Assembly (NCBI GenBank): GCA_033558025.1
Contig: JAUCEF010000004.1
Span: 310,001 to 374,000 of the forward strand
Reading direction: 5' to 3'
DNA length: 64,000 nt
Origin: Phytophthora sp. 'mugwort'
Taxonomy: Eukaryota; Oomycota; Peronosporomycetes; Peronosporales; Peronosporaceae
Of the stretch, positions 48,190 through 58,446 are shown in pieces. The notes beneath the pieces are model-generated. The model was not told the DNA's origin. It worked only from the letters and a program-made list of their open reading frames with translations, and did not search any database. The stretch's first letter is position 1, and each line of letters begins with the position of its first letter. A program made the translations under genes and the position numbers.

Positions 48190-49214
48190 TGGCATAACTA
48201 CTGTAGCGAAGAATCAACTGAATCAACTCAGACAGACTCGACAACCGAGTCGTCTGAGGCCTTTAAAATAACGGCGAGTGATGAATCTTCCCAGACAAAC
48301 CCTGAGGTATCAACCGTTGAAACAAACACTGAACCTCACCCTGTTTCAATTGATGGTGAAACTAATACAAACAGAGTGCGTATGACTAATAAAAAAGTTC
48401 AGATTCGTCCTAAGACTACATATATTGGAACACAGATTGAAGTAGCGGAAGACTTTGCGGAAAAGGATTTATTCAATGAAAGAGATGATGACCAAGAGCA
48501 ATCTAAGACAGCAGCTGCTCAAATATTTGAGGTTTATCCGTTTCTTGCAGACTTACATATTCACCTCGTGCTTCCAACGGTTGTCAGCAATCGAAATATT
48601 ACTTTGGAAAAGATGCGAAGACATACAGCATTAAGCTAGATAGAGTATATTTAGTACCAAATATCGATTGGTCTGAGACGTACGATCATATCAGAGAAGT
48701 TTTGACTGGAGATGTTCGCTTCCTCGCATACCTAGCTGAAAAGGAACCGTGAAATGGGGAAACAAGATAAGCCGATCACCTATCAATTATGGCAATATAT
48801 TGGATCGAGGCGAAAACGATTCAATTTTTCGGGAGGGGATGACACAGATCGCACGAAGCAAAAACTTGATGATAGCTTTCTATTCGATAAGTCAACATCC
48901 ACAACGTCTGACCAGACTGACAGCAAGATCAAACTATTCTGGACCATTAGCAAAAATAAGGAGGTGCTTGAAGCTAAGGGGTTCAGAAAGAAAATTATTC
49001 CAATTCTCGTTGGGGCGAATAAAAAATCTTCTGCTGATGTAGATGGATATTACGGATTGATGGTAATTCCATTAGTATATTTGATAAAGCTAATAATCGT
49101 ACGAAGCCTGCTATCACTAAGAGAGTCAATTGGGCAATCACATTCCAATCGTTTGTAAATATGGCCAATGCCAGAGGACGTGACCTGATATTAATCGTAA
49201 ACAGGAGGAGATAA
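48190..49214 (+). pseudogene. Unrecognised Polinton protein with acidic Ser/Thr-rich leader, frameshifted
   Basis: The frame begins with an acidic Ser/Thr/Glu-rich stretch (from about 48,200, with STESTQTDSTTESSEAF). It runs through 48,376-48,639 (QIRPKTTYIGTQIEVAEDF), shifts to KLDRVYLVPNIDWSETYDHI (about 48,640) and YQLWQYIGSRRKRFNF (from 48,779), then shifts again to NWAITFQSFVNMANARGRD (about 49,130-49,190). The pieces appear collinear, so this was probably one protein of about 330 residues. Its place after the integrase suggests a structural or packaging role, but nothing in the sequence proves it. Confidence 0.45.
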
Positions 49215-49264
49215 AGGTAGCGAAGGATTTCACACCAGGTGAGGGGGAAGCCCGATAAGGAGTA

Positions 49265-49817
49265 ATGAGCGATGCCGATGGAGATATGGAACCAACGCTG
49301 CCCACACCGACAACGACGCCAAAAGAATCCTAAAAGATTATTACAGTCAGTTGGCGAGCGAACGTGTTGTTATCCCATTTCGCCTGAAGCTGATTGTTAA
49401 TACTAAAAATGGGTTAAAACCTCATTCGGATTATTGTTTCGGTGAACCAGCACCCACTCGTCCATTAAATATCAGAAATAGAAAAAAAGCAAGTAACTGG
49501 TAATGCTTGGTCTGTTCTCATGAAGACCATCCAGTGGATGGATACTTTCACATCGTTATTGAACTACTTTGAAGAATTAGATCGTTACCTTTCCGGCGTT
49601 GAATACCAATTTCATCAAATGATGAAGAAGCAGCCAAGCTGGTGAAGTAGAAGAAACTTAATAAACAAAGGCGAGCAAACATTGATGAAAATCTCAAGAT
49701 TCTAAATAAAGCTATCGTAGGTAGCGTTCAAGACATCAAACGTCAAAGTAACGAGGCAGCTTTCCAACCATATGGCGAGGCTCAGAAGTGATATGAAGCC
49801 GCTAAGGACACTGTGAG
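49265..49817 (+). pseudogene. Unrecognised decayed Polinton coding region
   Basis: Short coding-like pieces in different frames include RVVIPFRLKLIVNTKNGLKP (about 49,358), LNYFEELDRYLSGVEYQFHQ (about 49,560) and AIVGSVQDIKRQSNEAAFQP (about 49,712). Composition matches the neighbouring genes. No domain recognised. Confidence 0.35.
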
Positions 49818-50475
49818 ATGTTCAAACTCAAAATCATTAAGATCATCTTTGAAGGCCGCTCAATCAGCGATGAAAGCTACGAAGTAGTATATAATTGTAA
49901 AGCTAAGCGATATTCTGACGCTATCCCTAAATTAGAGGGACGTGGCCTAAGAGGCGCGGGTGTAACTCCACTGGATGGAGTAGTCCGACGGGGTCGTACT
50001 TACAATCTCAATGAGATCCAGGGCTTAGCAACTCCAAGCGCGTACATATATCGTCAGCTTGGTAGCAAGTACATACGTTTATCTGATCTGGATGCCAAGA
50101 CACTCGTGATTGTACAACCAAATCGAAGGAAATGCGGACCTAAATGCAATATTAGCGATAGTCTCCAAGCTATGATCAGGACCCTTGTGTGTAAGCAGCA
50201 CATTGACCAAGCTGCTTACGATAAGCTAAGTATCGTCGACAAAAAAAGTTTAAGGAGATTCGTGCCATCGCACATCTCCAGTATAATGTCCACGACAAGC
50301 TTACGGACCCACTTGAGACCCTTGGAGCTGAGTATGATAAGCTAAGGGCGAGCTTGACTTAAAAACCGATAATCCAAGCATCATCAAACAGCTGAAATCG
50401 CTCACTTTGGATATGTAGAGCAATCGATTAATTGACGATAAAGAGTTTAAGGAAATTTTAACGCGCCTACTATAA
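49818..50475 (+). pseudogene. Unrecognised Polinton protein with KYIRLSDLD motif, one main frameshift
   Basis: The ATG at 49,818 opens a 175-codon frame. A shift near the A7 run at about 50,241-50,247 moves the reading to HLQYNVHDKLTDPLETLG and then PSIIKQLKSL and RLIDDKEFKEILTRLL, stopping at 50,473, with two in-frame stops on the way. YRQLGSKYIRLSDLDAKTL and RKCGPKCNISDSL are followed by a helical, charged C-terminal half. I sense similarity to proteins carried by other Polinton-like elements but cannot name the family. Confidence 0.5.
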
Positions 50476-50482
50476 ATCAAGC

Positions 50483-50694
50483 ATGTTCTTCTTTAATCCC
50501 CGCATCATTTCGAGCTCAGCTGGTAGCTATGGTGATAACTCTGATCTCAGCATTGCTGAGCTATAGGGTATCATGGAGAATCTAATCATCTATGATCGAC
50601 TTCAGAAGACACAGGCAGCTGTTTGGGCAAAGAATTAGATAAAACTAACAAGAAGGTGGACGTATCGACTCAGACTGAGGAAGGACGCATGTAG
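50483..50694 (+). pseudogene. Short Polinton ORF, unrecognised
   Basis: It starts 8 bases after the previous gene stops, with MFFFNPRIISSSAGSYGDNS. An in-frame TAG follows after about 27 codons, then LIIYDRLQKTQAAVWAKN and, after a shift, NKKVDVSTQTEEGRM. About 70 residues if intact. Tight spacing suggests it belongs with the upstream gene. Confidence 0.4.
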
Positions 50695-50748
50695 GCTTAC
50701 CAACTAAAGAAATAAACAAAAACTGTGAAGACGTGTAAGCTGTAAGCC

Positions 50749-51009
50749 TCATGGGTCAGCGACCCCTCGCCTCGTGTGTCCATTTCTGCACGAGTCTATT
50801 TGGATACCCTCGATAGATGTTAATATATTTTGGTCGCTTATACTGATCTCAAGTATTGGAGACTCCCCATCAGGACTCTGTGTGGGGAGAAAAACGCTAT
50901 CCCCAAGAACAGTGATTTTGTCAGCGTGTAGCATGGTCGACCCCACAATTTGCTTTGGATCACCCGTAGTTGCATTCTTTTTAAGCGCCTTACTCGGTCT
51001 ACAGCCCAT
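50749..51009 (-). CDS. Small protein overlapping the 3' end of the fibre-like gene
   Basis: This open frame of 86 codons starts at an ATG (51,007-51,009) that overlaps the last 11 bases of the upstream minus-strand gene. It begins MGCRPSKALKKN. It also has VGSTMLHADKITVLGD, whose GSTMLH recalls AGGSTMLHVYN in the fibre-like protein, so it may be a displaced repeat or small accessory fibre protein. No family recognised. Confidence 0.4.
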   Translation of the reverse strand: MGCRPSKALKKNATTGDPKQIVGSTMLHADKITVLGDSVFLPTQSPDGESPILEISISDQNILTSIEGIQIDSCRNGHTRRGVADP

Positions 51010-52265
51010 GATTATATATTACTAGACGATTTTTAATTTTTTCAATCTCAACGAGGAGGTGTTGAATCATCTTTATGTTATATACTGCAATCCTACTGTA
51101 GTCAATTTTTAACTGTTGCTTTGCTGGTTCGAGCGACGGATTCTTCTCCCTCCTCGATATCGTCTCTATAGAAGACACTAGTCAAATCTGTTCATTTAGC
51201 CGAAACAAGATCTTGATCTAACAACCCTACCTCTTACCCTGGTCGATTTCAGACTCAATCCAATCATACATAACTATATCAACGTTGTCGTAGAGATGCC
51301 TGATGCGATCGAGAGGAGTACTTTGAATATTTCGCTTGAGTGGTCAATCAGAGGTCATTGCCATCGTTTGGCACGAAATGTAACCCGAGAAGACAGCAGA
51401 TACGTTGTAGACGATCGGATCGAGATCGCTTTCTGTGACTCCGTTGTCAGTTCTGAGTCGATACACAGTACTACCGCCCATACCAAAAGTGAACGAATTT
51501 GAAATGCAATGTGCAATTAACTCGAAGGGCTCGTAGTACCAATTCCGAGACGCCCAGTAGAAGTTAGTATCATCTTGTTGCTCCATTACTATACCAGTAC
51601 ATGCTATCTGCTGCGCTGCTATGAGCTGTTCCGCCAATGTATATATCTTAACTTGAAAAACTAGTACCATCGAGTAGGATGCTTGTCCTACTAGTGGATG
51701 GTGATATATTGTTATATACGTGGAGCATAGTAGATCCACCGGCGATGTACGCTCCATTACATGTACTTGAACCATTAATGGTCAGCTGGTATGAACCCGA
51801 TGGAGTTGTAGTATTTAGGCATGCCTTCCCATCATTAAGAAGTAACAGATTGTTTGATGATGCGAAAGCGCTCGTCGTCGAAGACTTGATACGATATTGA
51901 GAGCCGGAGAGATACTGTAAAATTGAGTTCCGGCATTCCCGCCCCATGTCTGTGGTCCTAATAGATAGCCGTGGAACCAACCGAATTGAAAATTAGTAGC
52001 AAAGCCAACGAGGTTGTGCTTTGAACGAATAACCTCTTCGTATTCAGCAGAGCTTGTGCCAACTACTCACGATTGATCGTACCCACTCACAAGGTGAAGT
52101 AGTGGACTGCATTTCTGAATAGTAGATGCTCGGGTCCCGATGATGGGTCCCTCATCGTCAGAATCACGAAAGAGATATACTTTTTCCTTGTTTGGAGTAT
52201 TCCCGTAAAAAGAGATACAACCTGACCCAGCTCCATAGGCCCCCGAGTATTTCTTTTCCTGATTG
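50999..52265 (-). pseudogene. Fibre/spike-like protein with C-terminal Peptidase S74-type chaperone domain, 5'-truncated
   Basis: Reading leftward from about 52,265, GAYGAGSGCISFYGNTP, VIRSKHNLVGFATNF, SSNNLLLLNDG and AYIAGGSTMLHVYNNIS form a Gly/Ser/Asn/Thr-rich, low-charge stretch like trimeric fibres. The C-terminus has SD, an in-frame stop (51,344-51,346), then LKRNIQ (about 51,325-51,343), RIRHLYDNVD, and DYSRIAVYNIKMIQHLL (about 51,035-51,095). The SD..LK.NI start and late helical segment match the S74 intramolecular chaperone of phage tail spikes. The start is missing at the junction with a transposase. Frameshifts and stops make it non-functional. Confidence 0.6.
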
Positions 52266-52962
52266 AGCAGAGTGGCAACTTTTTCCAGAGGCGGTCACAG
52301 CTAACGCCGCGGTAATACTCATGGAAGCGAAACTAGTCGATCGAATAACGACATGGCGGCGGCCAACCTCGCCGACAGCCTGGCTGCGAGGATCCTCGAA
52401 GTAGATGGCGGTTGCGTCCATGAGGATGGTCCTGGACCGAATCATTGTGGGCTTGTGCTCCTGCAGGAAGCGCATGAACGCGAGAGCTCGCTCAACCAGC
52501 ACGTCGTCCGTAAGTGTCGTCAGGTTCGTACGGCGGCGTAGGCAGATGTTGCTTCTTGCCATGAATCCGTTCAACCACGGGTCTGACGCAGCAAAACGAA
52601 CTAAATGCCGCCCATGACCGTCTTCCGAGCGACTCCCCGAAACAGCAATCGGGCTTGAGCAGCAATCCAGTCACGCAATACCTTCTCCTTGTTGACCGGC
52701 GATCATAGATCATGCCCACCAGAGTTTCTTCCGCCTCACAAAGCACTGGACGTCCCTGCTGCCTTGAAGTCGCCACCGATTGCCAGCGACAGCGAATCTC
52801 ATAGCTTTGGAGCCACCACTGACGGAACGATGCGGCACTAATACACAACCACGCTGTCGGAAATGCGCTTCCGCACGAGACAGCTCGCCGCCTCCCTCCG
52901 TCAATCCAGTCTATGGCCTGCTTCTTGATGCTGAGTTCCTCGCTTTTTCGTCTTGCTGGCAT
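52265..52962 (-). pseudogene. pogo/Tigger-like transposase, C-terminally truncated
   Basis: The protein starts at an ATG at 52,960-52,962 with PARRKSEELSIKKQAIDWID, then an N-terminal DNA-binding region split by frameshifts. At 52,340-52,574 it reads NICLRRRTNLTTLTDDVLVE, ALAFMRFLQEHKPT, ILMDATAIYFEDPR and SFASMSITAALAVTASGK. MDATAIYFED holds the first catalytic Asp of the DDE-1 (CENP-B/pogo) superfamily. The other catalytic residues are lost because the gene stops near 52,265, where Polinton fibre sequence begins in the same orientation. Confidence 0.75.
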
Positions 52963-53339
52963 CTTGGCGAATGATGCGAGCAAACGTCCGAACTGCTGCA
53001 CTCAATACTATGAATGGCGGAGCATAGTCGTCCTCCTGGCAGGTACGACCCATCACAATGCCGCTCTTCCAGTGACCTCCAAAGTACTATAGGGTAACGC
53101 TGGAATCAGCTCGCTGTTTCGTCGAACGGCAGTCTATTCCAGCGCACTCTATTTGATGACACTCTATTTTTATATAATACCACTCCGTTCCACAATTATA
53201 GTAAGGTATCACTGTTGAGGTTGTTCCTGAAATATAGTATGCCAGTTTGATTTGGTTTTAGTATAGGAACTTACTATCTATCAGCCATCATATGCAAAAC
53301 GCGTCAGGTGTGTCGGAGCATGAGATGCTCACAGGAAGT
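52963..53339. other. Intergenic, AT-rich, nothing recognised
   Basis: This stretch lies between the pogo-like and mariner-like genes. It has ATTTTTATATAATACC at about 53,165 and no supported gene or clear terminal repeat. Confidence 0.5.
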
Positions 53340-54557
53340 CGTCCCTCTCGCTCGAGTTTGGTTTTTGCCATGTGTGCGATTCGGTACTTGTTGCTACCGC
53401 TTGCCTGAATGCACGAAACCATTGCGAACTGAGGAGACAGAAAGGTAGCGTTGACCGCAAGGGGTGGCAGCTACCAATATGCAGCCTCCATTGCCGCGAT
53501 CAACTCGCCAATTGTCTGAGTCTGCCGCCGGCGTTGGCGTGCTTGGATCGCAGTAAAGAATCCGAGGTCACACCAGTTCAGTGCGGGGCTGTTGGAGGGG
53601 CTGAAAGCGCAAGACGATGTCCTTCCCTGCGCCCCGTGTCGCCTGGCGAACCTGGGCATCACTTGGGGAAATGTGGGGAGAGGCATTGCCCTGTTGGATC
53701 GTTACCCTATTGCCGCTTGGTGGCGCAGGTATCACTTCGTTGATCAGCAAGGACCGGTACGTGACCTTGTTGACGGTCACGTTATGCGTTTCCATCGTGC
53801 CTGCAGGACGGTTGCGGCTGGACCGTTGAGCTTCACGCTGCTCAACGAACGGCTGTTCCCAAGTAGCCCTCCGAACTGAGTGTTAGTGGCCCCATCCCAT
53901 CGCGGACGGGCCACGACGGCGAGGGACATCACCTTAGTGATGTGCCTCTTGTGTTGGAGCGGCCGGTACGGAATATCCTCGTCGGGGAGCAACTTGAACC
54001 GCTTTTTGACTTCCGTGACGTAGAACAGCTTCTCGTCGACGTGCACCACATCGTACATGGCGTCGAATATGCGGGACGTTCTCCCAACATGACTGAGGCA
54101 AAAGCGCAGCCGCTGCAGCTTGTTCTCCTCCGTGAGGAGGGCTTTTGTCACGCTGACAGCAGGGCGAAGAGACCCTGCTTGCACCCGTCGGTAAAGCGTG
54201 GTGGGAGGCAAGCCGCATGCTGCCGTAGCTGATCGAATGGTTGATCGCTGATTGAGCGGCTCGTCTCGCAGCCGCTCAAGCTCGGCGCTTCGGTCCATCT
54301 TACGCCTGCCACACCGACCTTTCATGCGCGGCGGCGAGTCGTAGGTTCCGTTGGCCTTGGCGCTCTCAGTATCTCGGCACCAGACGCGTAACCACCGTGA
54401 AGGGGAAGTGGGTGGCGACTTCGACGAAGGATTCACGCTTCGGCACGCCGTCGCTCGATCTGGCGAGAACGGCTGCAACAATCTGCATGCGCTCCTTGTC
54501 GGTCACTTTCTTCTTGGAGTTGCCGTTCATGGTTGGGTTGGACGGGTTGCTGTTCAT
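53340..54557 (-). pseudogene. mariner-like transposase, frameshifted and with altered catalytic residue
   Basis: The ATG at 54,555-54,557 is followed by NSKKKVTDKERMQIVAAVLA (N-terminal helix-turn-helix). The second DNA-binding part has TAACGLPPTTLYRRVQAG. First catalytic Asp is in YDVVHVDEKLFYVT (about 54,040), followed by HKRHITKVMSLAVVARPRWD. The second should be in QQDNA but reads IQQGNASPH (about 53,695), Asp to Gly. The third is in ALNWCDLGFF (about 53,560). Frames change near 53,790 and 53,600, and a tail resembling GSNKYRIAHM reaches about 53,340. It would cut and paste a Tc1/mariner-type element at TA sites. Confidence 0.75.
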
Positions 54558-54977
54558 GCTGGGGCTGAGAGGCGTGTCGCAGACGTTCTGGTTGGGCTTA
54601 GAAGGGTAAAGTTGAAAAAAAATGACCGGTAGTGTACTGGCCAATGAGAGGGTGGGGAGAGGAGAGGCGACATATATGCTCGTTGGGCCTGACAACCACT
54701 CGATTTAAAGTTGCGGAGCGAGGAGTTGGTGCTGGGCGGCGACCAACACATGCAATCATAGAGCTCGTCGCGGGCTTATATTTTCTACCAATGACTAGTC
54801 GCTTTGAATGTTATCCACGAATCCAGCGCTTGAAAGGTGAGTACCTTCCTATTATTACGGAACGAAGTGGTACCCTAGAACAGGGTCCTTCTATTCACAA
54901 AGAACTCTAATACCTCATCTTTCTGTTCGAGCAAATCTTGATCGAAATGCATGTCTTGTCTGGTCGATCAACTTGAA
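54558..54977. other. Intergenic, no gene recognised
   Basis: This lies between the 5' end of the mariner gene and the 3' end of the MULE. It includes an A8 run at about 54,615 and probably the mariner 5' leader and terminus, but no terminal repeat could be paired with confidence. Confidence 0.45.
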
Positions 54978-56939
54978 TCACGAAAGATCACGCCGAGTGC
55001 TATTGATGCCATGCCCCGATTGGTGAGGACGCAGCTGTTCTCGCACACGCTGTTTTTTTTTTTGTCGTGGGGCTGGTTCTAAGACCGGGGAGGATGCCTT
55101 CGAAGACGGAACAGGTAGCCACCAATGCTTATCGAAATGACCCGGCATTAAGTTACAAGGGCCATTCGACTCGATGATTTTCATTGGGTATGCTTGCAAG
55201 GCCGTCCATTGTTGTGTCGAAATACTCCGTGCACACAGTTCGGTGGCTGCCACATACGACCTCGTTGTGCGCCATTTCCCATAATTTATGAGTTTTGGTA
55301 AGCGCTCGCATACTAATTATCAGCAACACTGCAGAGTATCGATCGCCTCGTAGAAGATGCGGGATACCGCCTATCTCATTCGCGGCCTGGCCTTTGTTGT
55401 TAGTGGCACATTTAATCCAACAAGGTAAAAATCTCTGAAAAACAGAAACGAGGTCCCCTTGGAGGTGTCAAGCCACCCTTTTATCGTAGCATGAGTTCTT
55501 TTTACTGTCGAAGTATCATGACATCCGAAATGACTGTACTTATCAGTCCAGCATCGCATAAACTTCATTTTATATGGCCACTAATGCTTTTTTAAAAATA
55601 TATTCATGTTCAAACTGAGCGCGCAAAGTTCAGCACAGCGTTCGTCGAAGTCAGATACAGCGACAGAATTTATGGTATCGTCGTACATGGCCATGAAAGT
55701 ATCTACTCGCAATTCCTTCATTTTCTGCATTACGAGGAGTGTGGCACTGGTCAATATTGATCTTCTTTGTAGCTCGAGCGAGCACGTTGCGCCGAATATC
55801 TGCCAACAGCGAAGCAATTTACCGGCTTGTGAAAACACTTTCTTTGTAGTATTTGTATAGGCAAGGTCCTTACCGGTAACAATGACTCTGAGCATTGGCA
55901 CATCATGTTCTTCCATGAGAGCTTTCAGTTTCTTTATAGCCCATTCGATATCCGATTCGGCTTCCCCCGGCAACTAAACTGTGCGAACGGCAAAAGTGTG
56001 TTCATGCCCGTGAGAGTAATCACGTTTAGCAGAGGAATTCGGTACCTGTTTGTCTAATTGTGCTGTCGATCACCAATTTATCCACGAAATGACGAGCTCG
56101 TTTCGTCGTGGTTGGATGTGCCCACATTAACTAGCGGAGTCGATTCGTATCTGCATCAACTTCATACGAGAAATGAAATTCGTTTTCTTTCCCAGCAGTT
56201 GAAAAAGAGCCTCAGAACTAGTTCGCGTAGCACGCAGCTTTGCTCGCGATGCTTTTATCATATATTCAATGTATCTCAGCAGGACCAAATTGGTTTTATC
56301 TCGCAGCACCGCGGTTGCAAACATCTTTGACATCGACACACCTGCCATCGCTTGCACTTCTATGACGTTTTCAGTCGTCAGAGTCGAAGATGCGCCCGCC
56401 GTGCACCATGCCGACGATGTGCCACATGCATGCTTACATAAGAAGAAGCAGGGTGGTTGTGTAATTGGCTGCCATCCTTCGTGTACGCAATTCTCCACGG
56501 GTCACTGGTGTTAGTAGCCATAATGCTAATACTCATTTTGCACCATGTCCGCTTTGAAGCCACAAGAAGCCGCTGTCGATCAGAATCTTCGAGTTTCCTA
56601 GGTTTTCAGCATGATCACACGCAAAAAAGCGATACCGGACCTCGCTCATCTCGTTATATGCGGGTTTGGCCCGCGATACGTTGAAATTGTGGTTCTTCGT
56701 CCACTAATGAATTGGTCCTCTGCATTTTGCTCGGTAGCATATTCCAGAGGTGGTGGTGTCTTTATATAGTATTCGACTGGACGTTGTGTCCCTGAGGGTT
56801 CATAGACAGGAGCCCGCTGCTCGCGGGGTGAGGATGACTGCTGCGACTCATTGCTCGAGGGTTCGGCATTCAGAGTCGCGATGATATAAGTGCTGCAGGT
56901 ACGTCTATATTTTTCTTCAACAGATGAGTATCTATTCAT
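54978..56939 (-). pseudogene. Mutator-like (MULE) transposase remnant
   Basis: In order on the minus strand: PPPLEYATEQNAEDQFI (N-terminus, about 56,720); DGSQLHNHPAS (FAR1-type DNA-binding fold, about 56,460); VIEVQAMAGVSMSKMFA; ESDIEWAIKKLKALMEEHDV with MLRVIVTGKDLAYTN (MULE catalytic domain, 55,860-55,960); RYWTDKY-like RCWTDKYSHFG and STVKRTHATIKGWL (about 55,490-55,560); and a tail with PVLEPAPRQKKK and STRRDLS (to 54,978). Pieces are in several frames with stops. It would mobilise a long-terminal-inverted-repeat Mutator element; no such repeats were found. Confidence 0.7.
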
Positions 56940-57468
56940 GCCATCTCACAAATATAATATTGTGGTGCTGCCAAAGCACTAACGCCATGTGACTTGACTT
57001 TTCTACTCGGGAGCTCCGCTAATGGAGCCCCCTAACTTCTCCCCTCGTGAGCACTCGCTGGTAATTGCGGCTGTGCTTCACTTTTAAATACTGTGAATTG
57101 GATGCTTCAACGTCCGTCCAGGGTAGGGTATAAAATGACAAACATCTCCACGTGGCCGGAGATGGTGTCGTCTCCAGTGCACTTCAGCGGACAGGCTCAA
57201 GGTGCATTGCGGCCGAATCTTTTGCCAACACACTAAAGCTGAGTCTTTCTATGGCGTATGTTGCGCTTTCGCAAACCGAAATCACACTAAACACGACGTA
57301 TGAAAATTTACACGCTGCCAACAGATCGTAATGCAGAACTACTATTTTGGTACCAATGCAGGACGTGTCGACTACGATTTCAACCGGCAGCGCATCTGAC
57401 TCTCCCCAAGCAGAGCTCCATTTTCGGTGACCATGTTTTTACAGACTGCAGAATAAAAAGCACTTTAT
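56940..57468. other. Intergenic, no gene recognised
   Basis: Contains a TATA-like GTATAAAATG at about 57,127 and a short GGAGCTCC palindrome at about 57,008. No coding frame with recognisable features. Confidence 0.4.
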
Positions 57469-57976
57469 TCAAAGTAACCACATGTAACCCAAAGGGCAAC
57501 CTTTCTCTTCCTGAGTCGGGTGGCGGATGACAGCTTGCACAAGTCCGCACATGTACTCACCCGGCGACGCCCTCGCAGGGAAAAACCAGAAGCGCCACAT
57601 GAACTCATCGATGTACCCATCCAGGAACTTCTGGCTCATGCCGCGCATCGCCTTGATATGGCGCTTGAAGTGCATCTCCGTAGGGTGTGCACACGCTGGC
57701 CGCTTTCAGCCACGTATGTAGCAAACCTGTCAGAGTGAAGCGCGTGCTGTGCATCATTAGCATTACGTAGCTCAGTAGTCGTAACGTCCCGTACAAGATA
57801 GAGAGTGAAGCACGCACCGCGTTCAGGCGCATGAGCTGGGCGCACTGGGGGCATAGCACTGCCTTCTCCAGCAGCCCCACCTCTATGACCCATGCGGCGG
57901 CCTTGATCTTGTCCATCGTCGCCTCCATGACGGCGGCGAAGTCGAACTTGTGCAGTTGTATGAAGTTGTGCGCCAC
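57469..57976 (-). pseudogene. Merlin/IS1595-like transposase remnant with internal deletion
   Basis: The N-terminal frame (57,976 leftward) has KAVLCPQCAQLMRL, the CxxC start of a zinc ribbon. In another frame at 57,600-57,675 is FKRHIKAMRGMSQKFLDGYI followed by DEFMWRFWFF, matching the conserved C-terminal helix (YLDEF..R) of ISXO2/IS1595-type DDE transposases, known in eukaryotes as Merlin. The catalytic middle is missing, since only about 170 codons separate the two ends. Confidence 0.5.
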
Positions 57977-58331
57977 AGTGAGGCTCTTTTAAAGTGACGA
58001 ATGCGAATGCGGAGTTGTGAACTAGTTTACACTTGATGTTTGTATGTTGGCCAAGCGATGAAAGAGCGCAAAGCGCGCGAAAAGCGGAGCTTCAACGCCG
58101 CCAGACGCGCGAAAACATCAGACAAGTGAATGCTGACGTGTTACCCGACCGGATAGTGACTGGATAGTGTACCGGGTTACTCGAGAAAAAAGCAAACACT
58201 TTTTGTTTTGCAGGATTCGAGGCAAGCGGAGCTCTGCTTGGAAAGAGCTGCACATCTTTAGGAGGTCGCAGGGGCTGAGACTACTGCCATGTGCCAGGCT
58301 GGCGGCAGTTCCAAAAAGTGAGAATGATAAA
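57977..58331. other. Intergenic, imperfect inverted repeat
   Basis: No gene recognised. GTGTTACCCG (about 58,138) and CGGGTTAC (about 58,173) could form a hairpin just left of the piggyBac element. Confidence 0.4.
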
Positions 58332-58335
58332 TTAA

Positions 58336-58365
58336 CCCCTCGGTTCCCACGCAATGTCGTAGAAA
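58336..58365 (+). repeat. piggyBac left terminal inverted repeat
   Basis: CCCCTCGGTTCC then a 6-base spacer and ATGTCGTAG. It pairs with the right end at 11 of the first 12 positions, then ATGTCGTA with a 4-base offset. Confidence 0.7.
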
Positions 58366-58446
58366 ACGGCTAGGCGAACGTCGTATGATACCCCATACTC
58401 ATGTTACTAGATATTTGTATATAGCAGATGTTTGATTTGCAGATAG

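Larger units (their letters stand above)
41641..52265. mobile_element. Decayed Polinton/Maverick DNA element, AT-rich
   Basis: The key pair that defines Polintons, a protein-primed-type family B DNA polymerase and a retroviral-type integrase, lies together on the + strand, followed by further genes and an opposite-strand fibre-like gene. About 10.6 kb remains, shorter than the usual 15-20 kb. No terminal inverted repeats were found and the right end is cut by a transposase gene. No major or minor capsid protein, protease or FtsK-type ATPase was recognised. Base composition is clearly more AT-rich than on either side. Confidence 0.8.

Noticed and set aside
52353..52617. Plus-strand open frames opposite the pogo-like transposase
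   Set aside because: They are antisense shadows of the minus-strand transposase, which carries the recognisable motifs.
53372..53879. Plus-strand open frames of 70-123 codons
   Set aside because: Antisense to the mariner-like transposase; no motif of their own.
53215..54720. Weak GTCAGG...AGCAT similarity flanking the mariner-like gene as terminal inverted repeats
   Set aside because: Matches are short and gapped and no TA target-site duplication adjoins them.
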